Shown here: positions 18,868-28,600 of the stretch, one piece after another | Layout: every line of letters starts with the position of its first letter | How positions within the stretch are numbered: position 1 is the first letter of the stretch | NCBI RefSeq assembly: GCF_000740895.1 | Contig: NC_025262.1 | Span: forward strand, 1-64,000 | DNA from: Theileria orientalis strain Shintoku | Taxonomy: Eukaryota; Apicomplexa; Aconoidasida; Piroplasmida; Theileriidae | Length of the DNA: 64,000 bases | Direction of reading: 5' to 3' | Program-made: the position numbers and the translations under genes | The notes under the pieces: model-generated | The model's database searches: none | Seen by the model: only the letters and a program-made list of their open reading frames with translations | Told to the model about the DNA's origin: nothing

Positions 18868-21800
18868 TTAAATCCTTTTCACGTATTGCTCTATAATTGG
18901 TGCAATTGACTCATTTGCTGATACATCACTGGCTTTACAAGTTTTAACTACACAACCCTCATGTATCACCCATACAGAGGTACAAGATTTTAATACGTTA
19001 ACATCGTGTGCTGTGACGAACGTGGTACAATGGCTAAAGTTTTTCGGCAATAGATCGTAAATTGCAACTGAAAGGTCATCCTTTCTGACATTTGCTTTTT
19101 CGGAATCTTCCTCGGGAGGCTCATCTACAATAATTATTCTAAAAAAACGCCTATATAGAACTAATCTGGCCAGTGAAAGGGTTCTGAGCTGGTTGTTTGA
19201 CAGTAACATGTCACTATCATCTCCAGATTTAGCCAATTCGAGGGACTTGGATTTCCTAAATTCCAACAATCTGAGTTGGAAAGCTTTTGATTTATTGTAG
19301 TATAGAAGAGGTTGCTCTGGCGATAGAACAGTATCCAAATTTTTACCCCCAGGAAGGCCATTAACGAATTCAGAAAGTCCACATTTGCTCAATGCTACGT
19401 TAATCTGATCGTCTGTGAACAACTTTCTGGGATCGAGGAATCTACGAATGGTCCATCCCTTGAAGACGAAAGGCAGTTGTGGTAACACACCTATAACCTG
19501 TCGAAGGACAACCTTGGGAATATCATTTAAATCTTTACCATCCAATAATACATGGCCAACTCTATTAGAAACCGTGTTATTAAATACTGACAACAAAGTT
19601 GTCTTACCAGCACCTGTTCTGCCAACCATGCCGATTATTTCAGACCGATGGGCTGTGACCGTGAGGTGTTTCAAAATCATACTCTCTGGAGTGAGAAGAG
19701 GAGAAGTATATACACAAACATCTTTCAGCTCAACACCGGAATGTTCTGGAGACAGGTAGCGACCAACATCAAGAAGAGTCAACTTAGGACTAAAGAAAAG
19801 CTTCCTCAATACATAGAACTTTTTGTTTTCGGCCTTGAACTCAATAGCCCTTCTCCTTAACAATTGTTTCTTATCCATGTCACTAACCTGTTTATTCACA
19901 GGATTAACTAGGTATTCTTCATGAGTGTTGGGGCTTTTATCGAATTTAAGTTTTTTACCCAGAGGAATGAAATATCTAAACCGATCAATAGAGCTGATGA
20001 CCATTTGAGTGCAGGCGTACATAAACGAAAAGTTGCTGAACGACTTGATCACGTTAGTACACAGCGATAGCGCTAGGCCGAAATAGCCGACAGTCATCTT
20101 GTAATTCGTGTACCTGTCAAGAATAATAGGTAGAACCAGTATAACGAATGTGGTTAATGAGAAAATCCAAGTACACAATATTGTTGACCACGAAACGGCG
20201 GCGGCAAAAAGGAACTTGGTTCTAGCATTATAGTCCCTGTGTTCCAGGAAATTTCCTAGCAAATCTGAATTTCTATTGTAGCTTCTGTACACAGACCATC
20301 CTGAAATAGAACGCTCAATCACAGAGTTCATTTGGGTGAGCGATTCCATGAACCCAAAGTTCAAATAGACTGCAGTCTGAATATACCTCTTTAAAATGTA
20401 AAAGTATATAATGACCACAGTGAGAAGGATGAACGGTATGGAGATGGGAATCAAGTAAAACAACGTAAAAATGTTTATGATAGTCTGAATTAATGAAAAC
20501 AGCAACAATGAAATGCAAAATCCAGTAATATCATCAGTCATCATAAGGTCTCCGTACAGGAAGGTGATAACTTGACTAAATTGCTTCTTTATTTTAACTA
20601 AGGCTGAACTGTAGTTGAAAATTACGTTGAGGGAATACTCGTGAAGCTTGCGACATGATACGATAGAGCCTGCTGTAAGTGCTACTGTGGCCAAAAACGA
20701 CAATGTGATGATAACTGAAACAAACATTATCGTCACTTTCAGTGCCGAATTACTACGTGATTTAATCTCTGCGAGGTCGACTATGATCCCCTTGTTGTGG
20801 TCGTTGATGTTTTTGGTGATGTAGTCTGATAAGTTGGTCGACAAAACTAGTTTAACGTAATCCATGGTATTTAATGCCACCGTCAGTAATATGTAAATTG
20901 CGAAAGATACCAATGCGGGCTTCATGAACACAAAATACGGGTTAAACCTGGCGTTTCCGAAGTGTTCTTTGACGTATTTTACAAATGGCTCTTTGTAGAG
21001 CTCTTTGATAACTTCGGGGCGGCCTGATCTGGCATTTGAGCCTGATGCGCACAGAGTAAGCATATCGTTGTTTAGACAGCTCAGGGTGTAAGGGCCGGCT
21101 TTAGCAGACGTTAGATACTTGAAGTCGCCTTCGTGCTTCTTGTTCTTGATAAAGTCACTAAGATTAGATAAGAAGTGCAACTCCTTGTTTTTAACGTTAT
21201 AAATTGCTACGTTTGGGAATTGGGCTGGGTCACAAGACTGGGTGCACGTATCCAGATTCTGTTTCGACGAGGTCAAAACAACGGATAAATCTTCTTTCAC
21301 TAGTAAGCCGGATTTAACGTTAAACAGGTTATTGAATATAGTTTTGGACACGTAGGGGTCGAGACCATGGAACGATGCGTCCAAACACATCAAGAACGAA
21401 CACTGGCTGCCGTTGTACTGTTTGTTGACGTGATGGAACACCAAATAAGCATATACTGCACGAGCCAACTCCATTCTTACACGTTGACCGCCACTAAGTG
21501 AAAGTGCATTATCAGATACAGTCCTAAGGTCACGCTTATCCCATGTAGATATGTCGTTATCAAGTTCAACTGCACTCAAAACGGTGTTGTACAAATATTC
21601 ATCAAAACGATGACCAAATACAATGTTGGATCTAATAGTACCCTTTTGTAGAAATATATCCTGTGAGGCATAAAATATGGGCATTGATGTGTGTAATGGT
21701 ACAACAGCCATAGAACCCCCAACCAGGGTCATCTCACCAAGCATTGATTTGATAAAATTTGATTTACCTGATCCTTTGGAACCGGTGACAATGGCTATTT

Positions 21801-23424
21801 CGCCCCGTTTCAACTCAAAGTTTATATTTTTCAAATGTGTGTCAAAATTTTTGTTAATAAGGTCATCACGTGTGTAGACCCATGTGAATGAAGCGTCCTT
21901 GAAGTAGACTACAACGTCATTGGGGAGCTCGTTAGTGACCTGAGCTAAGTTTGAGCTGACATTGGCTGAGCCAGTAAATTTATTATCAGCGACATAGAAA
22001 TTAGGTGAACATCCAGAGAGATACTTGTTTAACCTTCTATAGGAGGCGTATGCCATTCCGACAATGCTTATGGCCCTCGGAATTAAAAACATTGAGGTGA
22101 CAATTCTCGTGTATATATAAAACGTTGTCATGAATCCTGCAGTGTTAATATCGGTAACAACACCCGCATCATTAACGGACTTCACAAAGTACATTTTAAT
22201 AATGTAAAATGAGATGTTAATGGAGGTGCTGTACAGACACATGTTGATGAACGTGATTAGAATCTTAATAAAAATTAACGAAAGCTCGTCGTTCCTGGTC
22301 CGAGTAATAATATTAAAACCAATGTCGTCTAACAACATCTTCTTAATATTACTTAGTGAGCCAAGGATATTTGTGTACTTCGTTACTTTATAATCTCTCA
22401 TGAACAGGATTAACTTGTATATGTATGCGTTAAAAATCTCGAGGAAAACCATAAAAACAAGGAACAAAGCCCCGGTGAGGTACAACATCCATAAATTAGC
22501 CTTGACGTGTCTCGATAGGAGATATACTCCGTATATGAAATTCGCGAGGAATTGTACTATGAACTTGGTGGACTCGAATGCCATGGCGATGTAATACGAG
22601 TCGTAGAACACGTACGTGAATATTTTGGGTGTCATTTCCTTGTTATGATAGCGGAGCGATGGGCAGAACAATGGGTTTTTCGGGCACTGTGACTCTGGCG
22701 AACAGCTGTGTAGTACCTCGTTGCACGTGTTCAACGGGTTGGAGCCATTTACATTGTTAAAGTACAGGCGCCTGTGAGAAATAGCGTGTCGATAAGGGAC
22801 GATGCCGTACAGGTAATGCAACGTGTATATCATCCTGTACACATAGAAATTAACATTTTCGAGGAGAAGTCCGTCCAATATCTGAAATCCCACGATGGCT
22901 AGCAGCAACAATAATGTTTTCGCCACATGGATTGAATGGCTGTTTACGATATGTAACAATTTTTCGATTAAAATGGATATGCTAAGGCTCAAAACGTTTC
23001 CTACAACGAGTGCAAAAAACAAAACGAACGACTTTTTCCACGACGTTAGTAGAATTGCGCGGAGCAGAAGAGACCTGTATGGTTTAACGGGGTTCTTACT
23101 GGACTTCGTGGCCTCGTACAGGTCCAATCGCGCCAATCCGTCGCTAACATGTTTAGAAAAAGTTGGTTCCCACTTTAAAATCTGGTCTGAAGCCTGCAAA
23201 GGGTGTAGCTTATAAGGCTCTAGATACTTTATTGAGAGTGCCAAGGCCCATTTGTCAAACCAGTGGTAGAACAAATACCTGAAAATTGTCGCATCATCAT
23301 AATAACTGTATCCATTTTCCCTTTTGTTCTTAAAATCTGATTTGAGATAAGGTTCACTCTCCCAGAAAGTGGGATTCGGATCCTCGTCGAGCTTTACGGA
23401 TTTATCTACAGAAGGTTTGTTCAT
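18868..23424 (-). CDS. ABC transporter, ABCC/MRP-like full transporter (1518 aa)
   Basis: Two transmembrane domains, each followed by a nucleotide-binding domain. NBD1: Walker A GSKGSGKS (about 547), Q-loop ASQDIFLQKG, signature LSLSGGQRVR (about 638), Walker B ending CLDAS (about 680) with Ala where the catalytic Glu is expected, and no H-loop His (VLTSSKQN). NBD2: Walker A GRTGAGKTT (about 1266), Q-loop LPQLPF, a decayed signature (NNQLRTLSLAR, about 1405), Walker B IIIVDEPPEE (about 1428) with the Glu, and H-loop TAHD (about 1469). One composite site is therefore canonical and the other degenerate, as known for many ABCC proteins. Subtelomeric ABC transporters are a known Theileria family. 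Substrate unknown; an export role at a parasite membrane is inference. The start ATG is at 23424, with a Lys/Asp-rich soluble N-terminus. Confidence 0.93.
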   Translation of the reverse strand: MNKPSVDKSVKLDEDPNPTFWESEPYLKSDFKNKRENGYSYYDDATIFRYLFYHWFDKWALALSIKYLEPYKLHPLQASDQILKWEPTFSKHVSDGLARLDLYEATKSSKNPVKPYRSLLLRAILLTSWKKSFVLFFALVVGNVLSLSISILIEKLLHIVNSHSIHVAKTLLLLLAIVGFQILDGLLLENVNFYVYRMIYTLHYLYGIVPYRHAISHRRLYFNNVNGSNPLNTCNEVLHSCSPESQCPKNPLFCPSLRYHNKEMTPKIFTYVFYDSYYIAMAFESTKFIVQFLANFIYGVYLLSRHVKANLWMLYLTGALFLVFMVFLEIFNAYIYKLILFMRDYKVTKYTNILGSLSNIKKMLLDDIGFNIITRTRNDELSLIFIKILITFINMCLYSTSINISFYIIKMYFVKSVNDAGVVTDINTAGFMTTFYIYTRIVTSMFLIPRAISIVGMAYASYRRLNKYLSGCSPNFYVADNKFTGSANVSSNLAQVTNELPNDVVVYFKDASFTWVYTRDDLINKNFDTHLKNINFELKRGEIAIVTGSKGSGKSNFIKSMLGEMTLVGGSMAVVPLHTSMPIFYASQDIFLQKGTIRSNIVFGHRFDEYLYNTVLSAVELDNDISTWDKRDLRTVSDNALSLSGGQRVRMELARAVYAYLVFHHVNKQYNGSQCSFLMCLDASFHGLDPYVSKTIFNNLFNVKSGLLVKEDLSVVLTSSKQNLDTCTQSCDPAQFPNVAIYNVKNKELHFLSNLSDFIKNKKHEGDFKYLTSAKAGPYTLSCLNNDMLTLCASGSNARSGRPEVIKELYKEPFVKYVKEHFGNARFNPYFVFMKPALVSFAIYILLTVALNTMDYVKLVLSTNLSDYITKNINDHNKGIIVDLAEIKSRSNSALKVTIMFVSVIITLSFLATVALTAGSIVSCRKLHEYSLNVIFNYSSALVKIKKQFSQVITFLYGDLMMTDDITGFCISLLLFSLIQTIINIFTLFYLIPISIPFILLTVVIIYFYILKRYIQTAVYLNFGFMESLTQMNSVIERSISGWSVYRSYNRNSDLLGNFLEHRDYNARTKFLFAAAVSWSTILCTWIFSLTTFVILVLPIILDRYTNYKMTVGYFGLALSLCTNVIKSFSNFSFMYACTQMVISSIDRFRYFIPLGKKLKFDKSPNTHEEYLVNPVNKQVSDMDKKQLLRRRAIEFKAENKKFYVLRKLFFSPKLTLLDVGRYLSPEHSGVELKDVCVYTSPLLTPESMILKHLTVTAHRSEIIGMVGRTGAGKTTLLSVFNNTVSNRVGHVLLDGKDLNDIPKVVLRQVIGVLPQLPFVFKGWTIRRFLDPRKLFTDDQINVALSKCGLSEFVNGLPGGKNLDTVLSPEQPLLYYNKSKAFQLRLLEFRKSKSLELAKSGDDSDMLLSNNQLRTLSLARLVLYRRFFRIIIVDEPPEEDSEKANVRKDDLSVAIYDLLPKNFSHCTTFVTAHDVNVLKSCTSVWVIHEGCVVKTCKASDVSANESIAPIIEQYVKRI

Positions 23425-25662
23425 CAGTCTTTAAAAAAAATAAAAAGCCTTCCTGCAAATTCTAATTAATTAAAAATGTGTTTTTATTGATTTGCAAAAC
23501 GTTGAATATGAAACCTGAATAATCGGCCATTTGGATAGTGAACTAAAATTTATATCTCAAAGTATCGAATATCGAATAAACGCTACAAATTTTTTACATG
23601 ATTTTTAATTCACCCTGGCTCAAGTTTGCTCAGATTCATAATGGCAGATGATGTGTTACGTTCCCCATTTATAGGAAGACCTGCTACAATAAGGTAAAAT
23701 ATTTTATATTATTTGTTCAAATATAAGGTCCTTTATTATTATTTTAACAAAAATTAAAGCAATTTTCGAGTGTTTTGAAAATATGTGCTGGAGGTTCCCG
23801 GTACGGAATACAATTTTCAACTTCTAAATGAAATACTTTGTTATCTACAACAATATTATCTATGATATACAACAATTGAACGGCTAATATTTAAATTAAA
23901 ATCGACTTGTCTATCCAGTGCGTTATTTCAAATTTAATTTGGGATTTAACGCACTGTAAATTCAATTATACTCGAATTCTATTAATAATAACCGTTCAAT
24001 TTTGTCGTTTACTTAATTATTCGCCTATCTTTACGGTTTAGAATTGTTGAATTCCATTTCGCTTGTTGTAAATAGGAATCTTCTCCTTTTCCTATGTTAA
24101 CCTTATATTTATTTTATTATACATTTAGACCATGTCTAAAGTATTCAAAACAACCTATAATCATGGTACATAGATGGAATCATATCCCATAACACGTCGC
24201 CCCATGTTCCTCAAACGTAAATATTTATTATTATTAGCGCATTCTTTTTATTTCCGATGATATTGGAAATATTGATTTAATAATTACGTAAACGTTCCAA
24301 ACATGGTATAATATAAACATCATCAGACAGTATTACTTTTTAAATCAGTGGGCTTACATGGGAAAAGGAATAATATTTAGTTAGACACTATGCAACCTTT
24401 AATGGTCCAAGTTTGAAGATAGAAAAGTTAAGAATACATAAAAAGATATATTAAAGTTCTATTAAAACACATTTGTATCCAAATACCTCCTTTGATTTTA
24501 TTGTTACATTAAGATCCCCTAATATTCCCTTTTTATTGACTATCCTATAGCTTTTCAGTGATGAGAATAATGTAGTATTTCATAGATTATATTTCATTCT
24601 TTTTCTTAGTAAACTTAATTGGCTCAATAAAATAGGATTTATCATACCAATCACCATAAATATTATTTACCCATTAAGAGCATTAATTTGAATTACTATA
24701 ACCTTAACGGTTAATTATATAATTATAATAATGCTTAAATAAGAGTCAACACAGATTAACTGTTAATATATAAAAGTATCACAAAATACGTTTTCACCGG
24801 CCACATAGTTAGCAAGATGCCCTTACTTTGCTTCGTTAAGCTGTTTAATTTTGGTTACCGATAATTTTCCAGAATCTAATAATTTTTGTTTTATATGGAA
24901 TTTATAATTGCTTTTATGTGTGTATGTTTGCTATAAATCATGGGCTAATGAGTTATAATGTGAGTTAATACACCATTTAAATACTAACCACCTAGTTGAA
25001 TAAATAATTGTTTCATTCTAGTGGTTTTTAATCCTGTATTTACAGTATACGGTAGCCTTCCACAATTAAGACCGACATTTACATATATTATTGACAATTT
25101 ACTATCTTCTTTTTAAAAAACCTTTTAATCTAGTTTTTATACTACTTTTTTGTTAAAAATATTAAAATTTCTCCTTGTTTGTTTTTTTAATCATCTTCCA
25201 TTGTATTAACATTCAGGCTTATTCCACTTTGTTTCCACATTATTTTGCCTTCAACTTATTTTTATTTAAATTGATCACATATCGCTGTAATACTATTGGT
25301 TATTAACTTTAAATAAGTATGTAGAAGCAGTATGAATAGTAACTAATTGGATAAGAGTTTAGTTTTTAAAAGATTGAATTACAAATTCTATGTTACAAAC
25401 AGCTTGGTTAGTGTGTGTGAACCATACTGTTACAATAAAAGTGTGTCTCAACGGTACACATTACATAATGTGTACAACAAATTAATAACTCAAGCTCTGC
25501 AAAATTCTAATCAGTCGATGGATGAACTCAATACTGTGCGTGTGTAGAATTTAGATTCGGAAATGATGACTGTTGACTTGGATCGCACGGATGGTGTTGA
25601 TGTCGAGATTCGATGGTTGGCAAAGTTCACTGCAGACTACTGTGTGTGGCTGCATAGGCAAA
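23425..25662. other. AT-rich intergenic region
   Basis: Upstream region of the ABC gene and downstream region of SVSP A1. A weak candidate for a tiny spliced gene lies at 23641-23827. At 25343-25440 a ~95-bp stretch resembles the 3' flanks of SVSP genes B1 and B2. Otherwise nothing beyond AT-rich sequence is seen. Confidence 0.55.
23641..23827 (+). CDS. Possible small two-exon gene (~51 codons), doubtful
   Basis: ATG at 23641 opens a 53-nt exon (MADDVLRSPFIGRPATI...) ending exactly at a GTAAAA donor. An AG at 23726-23727 closes a 34-nt AT-rich intron, and the frame continues to TAA at 23825-23827. No known domain. The frame and splice signals fit each other, but chance is a real possibility in AT-rich sequence. 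It lies about 220 bp from the divergent ABC gene start and might share its promoter. Confidence 0.2.
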
Positions 25663-28600
25663 CTATCGTCGTTCGCTTCTTATTTTTCCCAGAATTGGAC
25701 TCTCGTCTGTTGGGAAAAACACCTTCAGCTTATCCTTGCCGTCCACCTCCTTGTAAATTACTTTATAGGGATATTCGTTTCGGCTTGCCTGCCATAGAAT
25801 ATCATTGCCGCTCTTAACCATGCGGAACAAATTGGGAGCCCTGGCTCTGTAAACAACTTTGTTTTCCGAGTAGGAAATTTCATATCTGTCGTCTGATAAC
25901 ACTTGCAGGTCCAGTGTGATTAGGCTTTTGTCAGCCGGTGGCACTAAGTTCACTGGTGGTTGAGTTGGTCTGTGCACTTCGGCTTGGAAGTTAATGTGCT
26001 GCTGCTCAACATCCTCAGGAGGTTCTGGCATAGAAGGGATTTGGAAAGATGGGTGTTCATTCAAGAGGGGCTGCACTTCGTCCGTAATTATCGCCATTCC
26101 AGGCAGGTCGTCCGGCTTATCAATTTCGTTTTTGCATACGATTTTCCACATTTCGACGCTGTACTCGTAGACGTAGTACCAGTTGTCAGTGAATGACACT
26201 ATTAGGTAGCCCAGGTGGTCAAAGTAGAGTTTATTAGGGTAGCGCGTTCCATACCTTATAATCTTGTGCTTCCACACGATCTTATCGGCGTACTCGACCT
26301 TAATCAGTTTTTCGATGAAGTCGAAGGTCGACACGAGGTATCCTTCGAGCAGGGTGAAGTGAGTCAGGTTGTGCACGAAGGGCTTATCTCCAATCATCGT
26401 GGTCACTCTGATGTTGGTCACGAGAAGCGGGCACGAGAGGGCGTAAGTTTTCGGGGTCTCAGGCTGCGTCTTCAGGACCGTTGGGGTCGCTTTAGCGTAC
26501 TTGGCTCTCGCAATGTCCATGTCCACGAACATCCAGCGGTCGAAGTACTTGATGTAGAAGCCGTTGTTCGCGATGTTCAGGTAGATCCCTCTCGGGAAGC
26601 CTCCGCGCGGGTTGTCGCTGTACTTCCAGATCGGGAGGTTGCGGTACCTGATTTCCAGACACTCGACGCCAGGGTTGAAGGTGTACCCGTAGAGGAATGC
26701 CAGGGAGTTAATCTTGAACTCGCCCGACTCAATTTGCCTGTATCGGCCGTTCATGTCCCGGCCCATAGTGTACATCTTAAGGTTCAGGAGCGAGTAGCGC
26801 GTGTCCGTAGTGTTTCTCCAGTCGACGTAGTCCTCGAACTCTTCGAAGAACGTGAAGTTGCCGTTGAGGAGAATCAGGGCCATGCTTCTCTTCTTGTAGG
26901 GGTTCCAGGGGTTGTTTCCCATCACCACTCTGTAGGCGTACTGGTATGCGTCCGCTGCGTTCCAAATCGCGACGTCGAACACGTTTGACTTGAAGACCAC
27001 GTTGTCGAACACGATGTTGTGTTTCGGGACGTACGACACGATAGGGCCGTTGACCAAGTAGTAGAACTCGTTGGTGTTCTTCTTGTTATCGATGTTGAGC
27101 GTGACAGGAATCTTCAGGCCGTCGGTCATACGCAGCGACAGGTACTTGTCGGTGACGACCTTGTCCATTGACTCCTGGTCGAGGTCGATTCCGTACGTCT
27201 TGAGGTTGTTAAAAGAGGACAGGTTCGTGGACTCGTCACGCCAAATTTTTCCCTTGTGCGACCTATAGAACAACTTGTAGCCTCCGCCTATGAGGTACAG
27301 GAGAAGGTACTTTTCCGCTTTTTTGGTGCTCTTGACGACTGCCTTCCTTGCGAAGTCGCACTTGCTCATGGCGTTCCAAATGTCCACGACTGACTTGTTA
27401 AGTCCAGTTAGTCCCTGGGTCCTCTTGACTCCCTTGAACAGGAAGTGTCCCCTCGGCGTGAATGTGACAATGTCATTCCTTTCGTCCTTTGCAACATCGT
27501 ACTCGTAGGTGGATTGCGTCTTCGAGATGTCAAGCAGCGTTGCCGGGTCCACCTCAATCCACCTGTCGTTAAGGAGCGTGAAGTGCTTCACGTTCCCGTT
27601 GACGAGGAAGAGCGTCACGTTGAACGTGTTCGACAGGATGCCGATCAGATCGATGAAGACCTTGGAAACGTACTCATCTTCTGACTCTGGGCACCAAATC
27701 TCCACGTCAGAGCCGATCATGCGTCCGGCCTTAACCAGCTTGAATATGAAGTTGTGCTTCGGCGTGTACATACCACACTCTGAATTCCTTTTCGAGTACT
27801 CGTACTGCTCTGTCGAGTCCTTCTTCTTAATATCGACCAGAATTGGCATTTTCTTTTGGGTTGAGTCCTCTTGCTCGTGAGGTTCCTGCTCAGAAGCTGG
27901 CGCTTCAAGAGGAATCAAGACGTCGTCTGCTTCGGGTGGTCCACTGGGCTTTTGACCCGTACGCTCAAAGATCTCTTTCTCAATAATTTGTGCCTTTTCT
28001 TCGTCCGCGAGGTCTTCCTTTTCGGGAATGAACACCTTAAGAAACGGCTTATTGTTCAAGTTTTCGATAAAAATGACTCCAAAGCCGTAATTATCGTTGG
28101 TCGCCTTCCAAAAGACGTAGTCGTCCATCTTCACTTCACTAATGGAATATGACGGTTTGGGCGTATAAATATGCGTTTTCGTGATTACGTCGTAGGAGTA
28201 ATTGATGAATCTCGTCGTTTGCGTATCTTGGATGTCGAGGGACACTAGTTTAACAGGCTGCCTGTGTACAAAGAGTGTGTCTTCGTCGAGGTCTTTAGGC
28301 TCTAGGAGGAATTCATCGAAATCACCCTCTTCCGGGTCTCGTTTGGGCCGAGTAGGACGACGCAACTCTGTAACCTCAATGTCGCCAGTGAGATTTAAAT
28401 CTACGCCGTCTTCGTCGAATGCAGTAGTTGTGGTAGGTTGTTGTACTTGAACAGGCTTTATGAATGGCGCTCTTTGCCTTCTAGGCTCAGCTGGTTTTGG
28501 AGTCTGTATAACGGACGCAGAATCAGCCAATTCAATGTCACTTCCAACATCTGTGTCTGGTAGATCGTGTGTCGATCGAGGAGGGGCAACCGAGGCCGGA

